Source of the DNA: an uncultured Bacteroidota bacterium | GTDB taxonomy: Bacteria; Bacteroidota; Bacteroidia; Chitinophagales; Chitinophagaceae | Assembly: GCA_903927185.1 (NCBI GenBank) | Contig: CAIYLW010000021.1 | Coordinates: 1 to 51,857 of the forward strand | Direction: 5' to 3' | DNA length: 51,857 nucleotides | In this document: positions 9,298-17,814 of the stretch, piece by piece | Position numbering within the stretch: position 1 is the stretch's first letter | Layout: each line of letters starts with the position of its first letter | The notes under the pieces: generated by a model | Told to the model about the DNA's origin: nothing | What the model saw: only the letters and a program-made list of their open reading frames with translations | Database searches by the model: none | Made by a program: the position numbers and the translations under genes

Positions 9298-10344
9298 TTA
9301 AGACTCTTCATCAAAATATAATTTGTAAAAGTTCTTACCACTAAACTCGTCGTAGCCCTTTTCTATTAAGTCTTTTCGGCCATGAATATACACATGGAAA
9401 TTTTTGTCGAGCTTTAGAATACTCTTAAAAACACGTTGCTGTTTTTTTACTGCAGACAAGTGTATATCAAATTCATCCTCAATAATAACCTGCCTTGACG
9501 CTTCATAAGTTTGTTTGTACTGCGTAAAAGTTTCGATCATTTCTGGGTGATGCAAAACTTCCGAAGCAAATTCATCCATCTTAAATGCTTCCTTGGTTTT
9601 AAAATAGTCCATACTCCTATTTAGGAGATCTATCTGATCGGATTTATTGACTTCAAATTTTTCCTGCAACTCGTTACTGATAAATAATTTGCACATCCCC
9701 ATCGCAGCGTCTGTATGATAATAGCTATTTGCAGATGGAACAACCTGTAAAAAATCTTTTACCCAATACTGGGCATCTTGTTGTTTATTGGTATTATCTA
9801 CCACACATACTACATATCCCTCCCCCCTGTTTTTATTAAATATCAAACAGCCCTTATCAAGTTTATTAATGTTTACACCATCTTCTGCAATTACTTCCCA
9901 ACTTTGACCATGAGGAAAAACTTTTAAAAACGTTTCTTTACTTTCACTTTTGAAAATACCAATAGCTTCTACATATTCTGTTCCAAAGGGCACATTACTA
10001 AAATGGGCGATATACATTTCTCCCTCCTTTACTTTGGCATGGGTACTTTTAGTATATAGAAAATGAGCCATCAACGCTGATTGTTGGGTAAACAGCTTAG
10101 GGTTTTGGAACATTTCAGAAACATAATGATACACTTCGTTCATCTCCAAATCACTAATATGCGTGAAATGATATTGCTCTTCCTCATTAAATGCTCCCAA
10201 AAAATACTTAGTAAGCAAGCCCCTAACAATCGTGTCATTTAAGGTAAGTGGGTTCAAAGAAAGACCTAAAGCCTCACCTCGAGTTGGATTTCCAATCTTG
10301 TGTACAATCACCTCTTCCAACAAAACACTATCAATTCCTATCAT
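9298..10344 (-). CDS. 37-kDa nucleoid-associated protein family (YejK/NdpA-like)
   Basis: The 348-residue soluble protein matches the nucleoid-associated family (PF04245). It opens with the typical LLEEVIVHKIGNPTRGE, has a FTHISDLEMNEVYHYV helix near 60-75, the SALMAHFLYTKSTHAKVKEG region near 90, and an IDLLNRSMDYFKTKEAF segment near 232 matching the conserved part of the family. Family members bind the bacterial nucleoid; their exact role is poorly defined. No membrane or export signals are present. The gene abuts the convergent hypothetical gene with no intergenic bases. Confidence 0.88.
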   Translation of the reverse strand: MIGIDSVLLEEVIVHKIGNPTRGEALGLSLNPLTLNDTIVRGLLTKYFLGAFNEEEQYHFTHISDLEMNEVYHYVSEMFQNPKLFTQQSALMAHFLYTKSTHAKVKEGEMYIAHFSNVPFGTEYVEAIGIFKSESKETFLKVFPHGQSWEVIAEDGVNINKLDKGCLIFNKNRGEGYVVCVVDNTNKQQDAQYWVKDFLQVVPSANSYYHTDAAMGMCKLFISNELQEKFEVNKSDQIDLLNRSMDYFKTKEAFKMDEFASEVLHHPEMIETFTQYKQTYEASRQVIIEDEFDIHLSAVKKQQRVFKSILKLDKNFHVYIHGRKDLIEKGYDEFSGKNFYKLYFDEES

Positions 10345-10505
10345 AATACTACGAAGATAATAGAGAGTTAGTTAGCACAAAATAGTTCCGCTCATAAACC
10401 AAATTCGTTTTTCGGCCATAAAATGTGCACCTTTACAGTATATATTAAACGGGCTTAATCCTTTTGGGATATGATTTGCCTAAAACTTTAAACTATTTCT
10501 CGACT

Positions 10506-10844
10506 ATGTACACCCAGATTTGGAGCAAATACCTGCCTATTATTAAAATCTTATTAAAGCGTTCTGCCAATGGCAATCAAACGCTAGAATTAAACAGGAT
10601 TGACTTTGAAAGAGCTGGAACAGGCCGCAAAGCTGGATATAAATTTCTGATTGAGTTTGTAGCGGGAAGAACAATTAATGTTTTAAGTGGTATTCCTTTA
10701 GCTAAAGATTTAGCTGATACCATGTTAGCTGATGTGGCTATTAAAGAAATCTTATTAAAAGGAAACTACGAAGTAGCTCTAAATACTCGTTTTCAATTAA
10801 GTATTAAAAACGTTACTCCTGCAGCAACTACAGAAGAAGCATAA
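10506..10844 (+). CDS. Small conserved hypothetical protein
   Basis: The frame opens at a TTG at 10464, but the first ATG is at 10506 and gives a 112-residue protein starting MYTQIWSKYLPIIKILLKRS, which I take as the start. It contains a LELNRIDFERAGTGRKAGYK segment, a basic patch around residue 35, and a C-terminal tail rich in Ala/Thr/Glu. There is no signal peptide. I recognise it only as a small Bacteroidota-type conserved protein; the function is unknown. A strong hairpin terminator follows 40 bp after the stop, so it is probably a monocistronic unit, possibly well expressed. Confidence 0.72.
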   Translation: MYTQIWSKYLPIIKILLKRSANGNQTLELNRIDFERAGTGRKAGYKFLIEFVAGRTINVLSGIPLAKDLADTMLADVAIKEILLKGNYEVALNTRFQLSIKNVTPAATTEEA

Positions 10845-10884
10845 TACTCTGATAGGCAAATTTAAAAGTATAAATTCAAAATAT

Positions 10885-10923
10885 AAAAAAATCACCTGTT
10901 TTTCATAAACAGGTGATTTTTTT
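10885..10923. terminator. Bidirectional intrinsic terminator
   Basis: Seven A residues plus TCACCTGTTT (10885-10901) pair perfectly with AAACAGGTGA plus seven T residues (10907-10923) around a TTCAT loop. The 17-bp stem has A-tract and T-tract arms, so it works on both strands. It separates the plus-strand small gene ending at 10844 from the minus-strand alcohol dehydrogenase ending at 10967. Confidence 0.92.
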
Positions 10924-10966
10924 ATTGTACTCTTTATTTTTTGCCTTTTGAATTTTGACTTTTCAC

Positions 10967-12010
10967 TTACAAAGTACTCATATCAATAACAAATCGATAT
11001 TTCACATCCGATTTAATAACTCTTTCATAAGCAGCATTGATATCTTTCATCGCTATCAATTCAATATCAGATACAATTTGATGCTCTGCACAATAGTCAA
11101 GCATTTCCTGGGTTTCTTTAATTCCACCAATCATAGATCCCATAATACTTCTTCTCTTTGAAATTAATTTGGCAGCACTGATTCTGCTGTCTTCCGGAGG
11201 GATTCCCACCAATAACATAGTGCCGTTTACTTTTAATAGATTCAAGAATTTATTCATATCATGCGGCGCAGCAACTGTATTTAATATATAATCAAAACTA
11301 TTTGCAGCAGCTTTCATGGCTTCTTCATCGGTTGACAAAATAAAATGCTGAGCGCCTAATTTTTTAGCATCCACTTCTTTTGATGCACTAGTACTTAACA
11401 TGGTAACTTCTGCACCAAAGGATGCGGCAAATTTAACAGCCATATGTCCCAGACCACCTAGACCAAGCACTGCCACCTTATGTCCTTTTCCTACTCCAGC
11501 AAAACGAAGGGGAGACCAGGTAGTAATCCCTGCACATAATAAAGGTGCAACAGCTGCTAAGTTGGTAGTAAAAGGAACTCTTAAAGTATAGTGTTCGTCA
11601 ACCACTATGCGACTAGAATAACCACCATAGGCCACTGTTTTTCCATCACGCTCATAACCATTATAAGTACCTGTCATTCCTTCCTCACAGTATTGTTCTA
11701 AATCGGATTTACAACAATCACATTTTTTACAAGAATCTATAAATACCCCTACACCAGCAATGTCACCGACTTTAAATTTTGTAACGCCAGCGCCAACTTC
11801 AGAAACGCGACCAACAATTTCGTGACCAGGAACAAGTGGATACATTGCCGGCCCCCACTCACTTCGTGCCATATGAATATCAGAATGGCAAACACCACAA
11901 TATAAAATGTCTATCAAAACATCTTTTTCTCCAACAGATCTTCTCTCAAAACCAAAAAGTTCAAGTTCTGTTGTTTTACTAAGGGCTGCGTAAGATTTAA
12001 CTGGAATCAT
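10967..12010 (-). CDS. Zinc-dependent NAD(P) alcohol dehydrogenase
   Basis: This 347-residue cytoplasmic enzyme belongs to the medium-chain dehydrogenases, cinnamyl-alcohol-dehydrogenase/YahK-like group, which reduce aldehydes with NAD(P)H. The catalytic zinc site is in CGVCHSD (Cys41) with PGHEIVG (His63, Glu64). The structural zinc cysteines are Cys94, Cys97, Cys100 and Cys108. The Rossmann nucleotide motif is GLGGLGHMAVKFA near 178-190. The length is typical for the family. The exact substrate cannot be read from sequence. It is a single gene with its own terminator and a 213-bp upstream region shared with the divergent gene at 12224. Confidence 0.93.
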   Translation of the reverse strand: MIPVKSYAALSKTTELELFGFERRSVGEKDVLIDILYCGVCHSDIHMARSEWGPAMYPLVPGHEIVGRVSEVGAGVTKFKVGDIAGVGVFIDSCKKCDCCKSDLEQYCEEGMTGTYNGYERDGKTVAYGGYSSRIVVDEHYTLRVPFTTNLAAVAPLLCAGITTWSPLRFAGVGKGHKVAVLGLGGLGHMAVKFAASFGAEVTMLSTSASKEVDAKKLGAQHFILSTDEEAMKAAANSFDYILNTVAAPHDMNKFLNLLKVNGTMLLVGIPPEDSRISAAKLISKRRSIMGSMIGGIKETQEMLDYCAEHQIVSDIELIAMKDINAAYERVIKSDVKYRFVIDMSTL

Positions 12011-12223
12011 GTTTATGTTTTTATATTATTTTTTGCAATATGAACTTCTACTTCTCGTTTTATAAAAACTTTGAGTTAGTATTAAATTCTGTTCAACTTT
12101 ATAAAGCAAATGATTTTACTTTGTAAGGTTTCTAAAATTATACAATACAATCTATACAGAATATTACATTTTAATATAACAGTATTGATTTTGTTTTGTT
12201 TAATAAATTAAATATTGTTTTTA

Positions 12224-12826
12224 ATGCGTGAAAAAGAAAAAAAGAAATCAAATCCATTTTTAATTTTCACAGTTCTTTTATTGGTGGCAATAGTAGCTAC
12301 TTTTATTATTAGGACTGCGGCGTTTACTCCTAAAGAATCAACAGTTTCTATTGATAAATATGTTTTAAGTTCAGAAATAAAATCGGAAAAAGTTTCAAAT
12401 AATAATTCTGAAGATAAAAATCAGAACTACCGCAAAAACTGGAAAGATTATATTTCAATTGCAACCCTGCATAAAGACATTGATTATTCAGTTGCAGCCG
12501 ATGGCAGAATAACTAATCTAAATTTACCTTTAATTAATAAGACGGAATATCCCATTGAATCTATCACCATAAAAGTGAATTATCTCAATCCGGGAAACAG
12601 TAGTTCATTAGATATTAGAAATTTTGAAGTAAAAAATGTGTTACCTGGTAATAGAACAAGTTATCCTGGACCAGAAACTAACGTAAAAGGAGTAACCGTA
12701 ATGTGTGAAATAATAAAAATACATTCCTCCAATTTCGATTTCTGCTATGATCGCGATTTATCAATAGATTCACAATCAAACGGAGGATTTAGTGGTAACC
12801 CACTAGATCCTTGGAAATGTAAATAA
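12224..12826 (+). CDS. Membrane-anchored hypothetical protein
   Basis: The ATG at 12224 is chosen over an in-frame TTG at 12215, giving 200 residues. A charged N-terminus (MREKEKKKSNP) is followed by one transmembrane helix (FLIFTVLLLVAIVATFIIR, about 12-30), so the rest is probably periplasmic. The remaining domain (about 75-180) has a beta-sandwich look, with DGRITNLNLPLINKTEYPIE and a following SITIKVNYLNP. This resembles FxLYD-type or late-embryogenesis-like sandwich domains that sit behind single membrane anchors; that assignment is weak. It ends 16 bp before the DUF5916 gene, so the two are likely co-transcribed. Confidence 0.72.
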   Translation: MREKEKKKSNPFLIFTVLLLVAIVATFIIRTAAFTPKESTVSIDKYVLSSEIKSEKVSNNNSEDKNQNYRKNWKDYISIATLHKDIDYSVAADGRITNLNLPLINKTEYPIESITIKVNYLNPGNSSSLDIRNFEVKNVLPGNRTSYPGPETNVKGVTVMCEIIKIHSSNFDFCYDRDLSIDSQSNGGFSGNPLDPWKCK

Positions 12827-12842
12827 ATTAAACTCTGCCATT

Positions 12843-15014
12843 TTGAATAAACTTTCCGTATTCGTATTTATGCTTTGCTTTTCTGTGAGCTTATTTGCAC
12901 AAAAGAAAAATAGCAAATTCAGAATCCATATTCATAAAACACATTCTCCGATTATAATAGATGGAAACATGAACGATGCTGCTTGGCAGGATGCTGCATC
13001 AGTGAATACATTTTATCGTGTGCTGCCCATGGATACTGGCATGGCAAAGGTTCCTACTGAAGTACGTATGTGTTTTGACGATGAAAACATATATATCCTT
13101 GCTATCTGTACCAAAACATTAAAGGGTCCGGATATGGTAGAATCTCTGCGCCGCGATTTTAATTTTGTAAAGAACGACAACTTCATTTTTTTCCTTGATC
13201 CCTTCGATGATCAAACAAGTGGTTTTACTTTTGGCGCTAATGCAGCTGGTGCTCAGTGGGATGGCTCACTTTACGAAGGAGGAAAGGCAGATTTAAACTG
13301 GGACAGTAAATGGTATTCGGTTGTAAAATCAAATAAAGACCGATATATTTTTGAAGCTTCCATCCCCTTTAAAACCATCCGTTATAAAAAAGGATTGAAA
13401 GAATGGGGCATCAATTTTAGTAGAAACGATTTGAAGTCGACCGAAAAATCAAGCTGGGCACCGGTTCCGCGTCAGTTTCCAACCGCATCATTAGCCTATA
13501 CAGGTGTGCTTGAATGGGACGAACCCCCTCCTGCTCAAGGAACTAATTTTGCATTGATTCCTTATTTATTAGGTGGCGTATCAAAAGATAATAATACAGT
13601 CAACTCTAGTGCTTGGAAATCAGATGTTGGACTTGATGCAAAATTAGCGGTAACATCTTCCCTAAATTTAGACCTTACCATACACCCCGATTTTTCTCAG
13701 GTTGATGTAGATAAACAGGTAGTTAATCTGAGTCGCTATGAATTATTCTTCCCAGAAAAAAGACAATTCTTTTTAGAGAACAGTGATATTTTCGGAAACT
13801 TTGGATATTCTTCCATCAGACCTTTCTTTTCACGTCGCATTGGTCTTGATGCACCTATTTCTGCGGGTGGCAGATTAAGCGGAAAAATTGATAAGAATTG
13901 GCGAGTGGGTGTTATGGACATGCAAACAGAGAGTGTGGCTCAAACTGGCATGCCAAAAGAAAACTATGCAGTGATGGTTTTGCAGCGAAAAGTTTTCAGT
14001 AGATCCAATATTGGTATCATTTATGTAGATAAATCAGCAGTTGGATCCATTGCTGACTCTTTTAAAACTAAATTCAGCGCCTACAACCGAAATATTGGAA
14101 TGGAATTCAATCTTGCTTCAGCAAATAATATTCTTACCGGTAAATTTTTGTATCTGAAATCATTTAGTCCAACTACCACAAATAATAATGATGTGGTTTC
14201 TGGAAACCTGGTTTATAATAGTAGGAAGTGGAATCTTTCTCTACAAGAAGAATATGTTGGAAAAAGTTATACTGCAGAAGTAGGTTATGTTCCACGTAAT
14301 GGATATTTCAGATTGAATCCTCAAATGACGCGAAACTATTTTCCAAAATCTGGTAATATTTTAAGTCATGGTCCTCAATTTGTAGCCAATTTTTATTACG
14401 ATCAAAATTTAACGCGTACTACCGATAACCAGGTTGCTGCATCGTATATTTTAAAATTTCGGAACAGCACAACCGTTTCTGGAATTGTGTTACACGACTA
14501 TGTAGAAATCCTTAAACCATTTGATCCAACAAATACTGGGAAAGATTCTTTAGCGGTTGGAAGTAAGCATAATTGGACCACTGTTGGTTTTGACATTCTT
14601 TCAAAACCTCAGCAACTATTTACCTTTCTAATTTCATCACGCTTTGGAGGTTATTATGCAAATGGTACCTTATTTAATTTGTCAAGCGAATTAGGTTATC
14701 GCATACAACCCTATTGCAGTATCGCTTTAACATCGGCCTATTATATGCTCAACCTGCCAAAGCCTTGGGGTAACAATGCTTATCTTTTAATGGGTCCTAA
14801 AATCGATCTTACCCTAACTAATCGCTTTTTTTATACTACCTATATTCAATATAATCAACAACAGAATAACCTGAATTTAAATATGCGATTGCAGTGGCGA
14901 TATAAGCCAGCGTCTGATTTATTTCTGGTTTATACAAACAATTATTACGCCACTCCTTTTATTACAAAGAACAACGCATTTGTATTGAAATTTACTTACT
15001 GGTGGAATAAATAA
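12843..15014 (+). CDS. DUF5916 outer-membrane protein with CBM9-like domain
   Basis: The best start is a TTG at 12843, since it gives a complete signal peptide (MNKLSVFVFMLCFSVSLFAQ); the next ATG (12870) would leave a very short one. After the signal, residues about 35-200 form a family-9 carbohydrate-binding-like domain (SPIIIDGNMNDAAWQDA near 38, FDDENIYILAICTK near 78). The DUF5916 region follows, with FGANAAGAQWDG and the aromatic C-terminal strands of an outer-membrane beta-barrel, ending in LKFTYWWNK with terminal aromatics typical of barrel insertion signals. The function of DUF5916 proteins is not established; a sugar- or peptide-related envelope role is plausible. Confidence 0.88.
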   Translation: MNKLSVFVFMLCFSVSLFAQKKNSKFRIHIHKTHSPIIIDGNMNDAAWQDAASVNTFYRVLPMDTGMAKVPTEVRMCFDDENIYILAICTKTLKGPDMVESLRRDFNFVKNDNFIFFLDPFDDQTSGFTFGANAAGAQWDGSLYEGGKADLNWDSKWYSVVKSNKDRYIFEASIPFKTIRYKKGLKEWGINFSRNDLKSTEKSSWAPVPRQFPTASLAYTGVLEWDEPPPAQGTNFALIPYLLGGVSKDNNTVNSSAWKSDVGLDAKLAVTSSLNLDLTIHPDFSQVDVDKQVVNLSRYELFFPEKRQFFLENSDIFGNFGYSSIRPFFSRRIGLDAPISAGGRLSGKIDKNWRVGVMDMQTESVAQTGMPKENYAVMVLQRKVFSRSNIGIIYVDKSAVGSIADSFKTKFSAYNRNIGMEFNLASANNILTGKFLYLKSFSPTTTNNNDVVSGNLVYNSRKWNLSLQEEYVGKSYTAEVGYVPRNGYFRLNPQMTRNYFPKSGNILSHGPQFVANFYYDQNLTRTTDNQVAASYILKFRNSTTVSGIVLHDYVEILKPFDPTNTGKDSLAVGSKHNWTTVGFDILSKPQQLFTFLISSRFGGYYANGTLFNLSSELGYRIQPYCSIALTSAYYMLNLPKPWGNNAYLLMGPKIDLTLTNRFFYTTYIQYNQQQNNLNLNMRLQWRYKPASDLFLVYTNNYYATPFITKNNAFVLKFTYWWNK

Positions 15015-15022
15015 TTTGCTCG

Positions 15023-15050
15023 TTTGCAGTATAGGATAGTTGTATCTTTA
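15023..15050 (+). promoter_or_regulatory. Candidate promoter for the rhamnosidase operon
   Basis: A TTTG at 15023-15026 is followed after 16 bp by TATCTTTA at 15043-15050, close to the Bacteroidota TTTG / TAnnTTTG consensus though with a short spacer. Transcription would begin about 40 bp ahead of the ATG at 15096. The upstream gene ends only 9 bp before it. This is a visual match only. Confidence 0.35.
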
Positions 15051-15054
15051 AAAG

Positions 15055-15073
15055 GTATATTCATTCAACCATT
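15055..15073 (+). repeat. Leader element shared with the tricorn-like protease gene
   Basis: GTATATTCATTCAACCATT occurs 22 bp before the ATG of the rhamnosidase gene. The same string with one extra T occurs at 41417-41436, 21 bp before an unrelated gene. It could be a shared promoter-proximal or 5' UTR element. Confidence 0.45.
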
Positions 15074-15095
15074 TTATACTAACGATTAGCTATTT

Positions 15096-17804
15096 ATGAA
15101 AAAACAGATTTTATTATTTGTTGCATCATTCCTATTTATCGCAATAGGATTTGCCCAAACAACCGCTCAGAATCTTTTAACAGAAAACAAAATTAATCCA
15201 CTTGGCATTGATCAAACTTCTCCAAGATTTAGTTGGGAACTAAAAAATGATGGGAGAAATATTTCTCAAATCGCCTATGAAATAAAATTAATTGCTCCCA
15301 ATAAAACTGGCAATTGGAATAGTGGTAAAATAACTTCTAACCAGTCTGTTCAAATTGCTTATTCTGGACCGGCATTACAATCGAATGGAAAATATCAGTG
15401 GCAGGTTCGTATTTGGGATCAATCCAATCAACCATCTACATGGAGTAGCCCTGCAAGTTTTCAAATGGGGTTAATGAAAGCTGAAGACTGGACTGCAAAA
15501 TGGATCGAACCCGGTTATATAGAAAATGATAAATTAAGATCTAGTCCTTTATTACGTAAAGCATTTACTAGTAAGAAAAAAATTCAATCTGCAACTGCCT
15601 ATATTACTGCTCATGGTTTATATGAAGCATATATCAATGGCAAGAGAGTGGGCGATGCGTATTTAACACCGGGATGGACATCCTATGATAAAAGACTACA
15701 ATATCAGGCATTTGATGTAACCAATTTATTGCAATCTGGTAAAAATGCCATCGCAGTTGCATTAGGTAGCGGTTGGTATAGAGGGATCATCGGTTTTGAA
15801 AATAATAAAAATGTATATGGAAAAGATATTGCGTTATTAATGCAATTACAAATTGTTTTCACTGATGGAACTGTAGAAAAAATCGGGACTGATGGTAGTT
15901 GGAAATCAGGTGTAGGCGAAATTATTTCTGCAGAAATTTATAATGGCGAAACTATTGATGCTCGTCAGGAAAAAAATGGTTGGAAATTATCAGACTTTAA
16001 TGATAATGATTGGTCAACTGTAGTTCTTGGAAAACAAAGTATGTCCAACCTAGTAGCTACTGAAAATGAATTGGTTAAAAAACACGAAGTCTTTCATACA
16101 GTTAAAATATTTACAACTCCAAAGGGAGAGAAAGTAATTGATTTTGGCCAGAACTTGGTGGGTTGGGTTACCATGAAAGTAAAAGGAAAATCTGGTGATA
16201 AAATCACAATTTCACATGCAGAGGTTTTAGACAAACAAGGGAATTTTTATACCGAAAATTTACGCGCTGCTATTTGTCAGAATACCTATATTTTAAAAGG
16301 TGGCGAAGATGAAATCTTTGAGCCACATTTTACTTGGCAAGGATTTCGTTATGCAAAAATTGAGGGATATCCCGGCGAATTAAATGCTGATGATTTTTCT
16401 GCAGTTACCTTGTACTCAGATATGCCGCAAACAGGCAATCTAAATACATCCAACACTTTAATCAATCAATTACAACACAATATCCAGTGGGGACAGAATG
16501 GCAACTTTCTGGATGTACCCACTGATTGTCCACAAAGAGATGAACGCTTAGGTTGGACAGGCGACGCGCAAGCTTTCTCCCGCACTGCATCTTTTAACAG
16601 AAATGTGAATAGTTTTTTTACAAAATGGTTGAAAGATGTGGCTGCAGATCAATTACCAAATGGAAGTATTCCATTTGTAGTACCAAATGTGTTGAGTGCA
16701 GGGGCTGCAGGTGCTACAGGATGGGCTGATGTGGCTACTATCGTTCCTTGGAATATGTATCTGGCTTATGGTGATAAAAGAATTTTGGAACAGCAGTATC
16801 CAAGCATGAAATCTTGGTTAGCATTTATGCAATCAAAAAGCAAAGACGATTTATGGAACACTGGATTTCATTTTGGTGATTGGTTATTTTATCGTCCATT
16901 CGACGATAATGATGGAAGCTCTGCAGTAACGGATAAATATTTAATTGCACAATGCTTCTTTGCACACACCACACAATTATTAATCAATACTGCAAAAGTA
17001 TTAGGCAAAACAGAAGACCTCCCTGCCTTTGAATCTTTACTGAAAAAAATTAAAGAAGCCTATTTAAAAGAATATGTTACTGGTTCTGGAAGACTAGTAT
17101 CCTCTACACAAACTGCTTATGTTTTGGCCTTGGAGTTTGATATGCTACCAGAATCAATGCGCGCACAAGCTGCCACAAGATTAGTTGAAAACATTAAGAG
17201 TTATGGCAATCATTTAACCACGGGTTTCTTGGGAACTCCTTATCTCTGCGAAGTACTTTCCAGATTTGGATATACAGATATGGCATATACATTATTGCTT
17301 CAAGATACTTATCCTTCATGGTTATATCCTGTTAAGATGGGAGCTACCACTATATGGGAGCGATGGAATGGCATTCGTACCGATGGAAGTTTTGAACCTG
17401 CATCAATGAACTCATTTAACCACTATGCTTATGGCGCCATCGGAGATTGGATGTATCGAGTAATGGTAGGGATTGATACTTATGAAGATGGCCCAGGTTA
17501 TCAGCATATAAAAATAGAGCCGCATATTGGAGGGGATTTTACTTTTGCATCTGCAAATCTGAAAACCTATTATGGAACGGTGAGTAGTGGCTGGAAATTA
17601 AATGGAAACTCAATTTTAATAGATGTAGTAATTCCACCAAATGCCCATGCTACAGTTATTCTTCCTGCATCATCAAGAAATGAAATAACAGAAAATGGTA
17701 AAGCTTTAACGGAAGATATCAAAACTGTTGCTTCAGATCATTCAACAAAAAGTATTCAGTTAGAAATTGGTTCAGGCAAATATCAGTTCGAAGTAAAACG
17801 ATAA
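15096..17804 (+). CDS. Secreted GH78 alpha-L-rhamnosidase
   Basis: This 902-residue enzyme is predicted to release terminal alpha-L-rhamnose from glycans or glycosides in the periplasm or outside. A signal peptide ends near FAQTTAQ. An N-terminal sandwich follows (NLLTENKINPLGIDQTSPRF near 25-45). Next comes the family-67-like carbohydrate-binding/rhamnosidase N domain (ITAHGLYEAYINGKRVGDAY near 160). The (alpha/alpha)6 catalytic barrel (about 440-790) has the signature DVPTDCPQRDERLGWTGDAQ from residue 473, with conserved acids Asp477, Glu483 and Asp490. A C-terminal beta-sandwich with the usual WER motif (ATTIWERWNG) completes the family architecture. The next gene, 10 bp downstream, is a second GH78-type enzyme. 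Confidence 0.95.
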   Translation: MKKQILLFVASFLFIAIGFAQTTAQNLLTENKINPLGIDQTSPRFSWELKNDGRNISQIAYEIKLIAPNKTGNWNSGKITSNQSVQIAYSGPALQSNGKYQWQVRIWDQSNQPSTWSSPASFQMGLMKAEDWTAKWIEPGYIENDKLRSSPLLRKAFTSKKKIQSATAYITAHGLYEAYINGKRVGDAYLTPGWTSYDKRLQYQAFDVTNLLQSGKNAIAVALGSGWYRGIIGFENNKNVYGKDIALLMQLQIVFTDGTVEKIGTDGSWKSGVGEIISAEIYNGETIDARQEKNGWKLSDFNDNDWSTVVLGKQSMSNLVATENELVKKHEVFHTVKIFTTPKGEKVIDFGQNLVGWVTMKVKGKSGDKITISHAEVLDKQGNFYTENLRAAICQNTYILKGGEDEIFEPHFTWQGFRYAKIEGYPGELNADDFSAVTLYSDMPQTGNLNTSNTLINQLQHNIQWGQNGNFLDVPTDCPQRDERLGWTGDAQAFSRTASFNRNVNSFFTKWLKDVAADQLPNGSIPFVVPNVLSAGAAGATGWADVATIVPWNMYLAYGDKRILEQQYPSMKSWLAFMQSKSKDDLWNTGFHFGDWLFYRPFDDNDGSSAVTDKYLIAQCFFAHTTQLLINTAKVLGKTEDLPAFESLLKKIKEAYLKEYVTGSGRLVSSTQTAYVLALEFDMLPESMRAQAATRLVENIKSYGNHLTTGFLGTPYLCEVLSRFGYTDMAYTLLLQDTYPSWLYPVKMGATTIWERWNGIRTDGSFEPASMNSFNHYAYGAIGDWMYRVMVGIDTYEDGPGYQHIKIEPHIGGDFTFASANLKTYYGTVSSGWKLNGNSILIDVVIPPNAHATVILPASSRNEITENGKALTEDIKTVASDHSTKSIQLEIGSGKYQFEVKR

Positions 17805-17814
17805 TTAAGTACAC

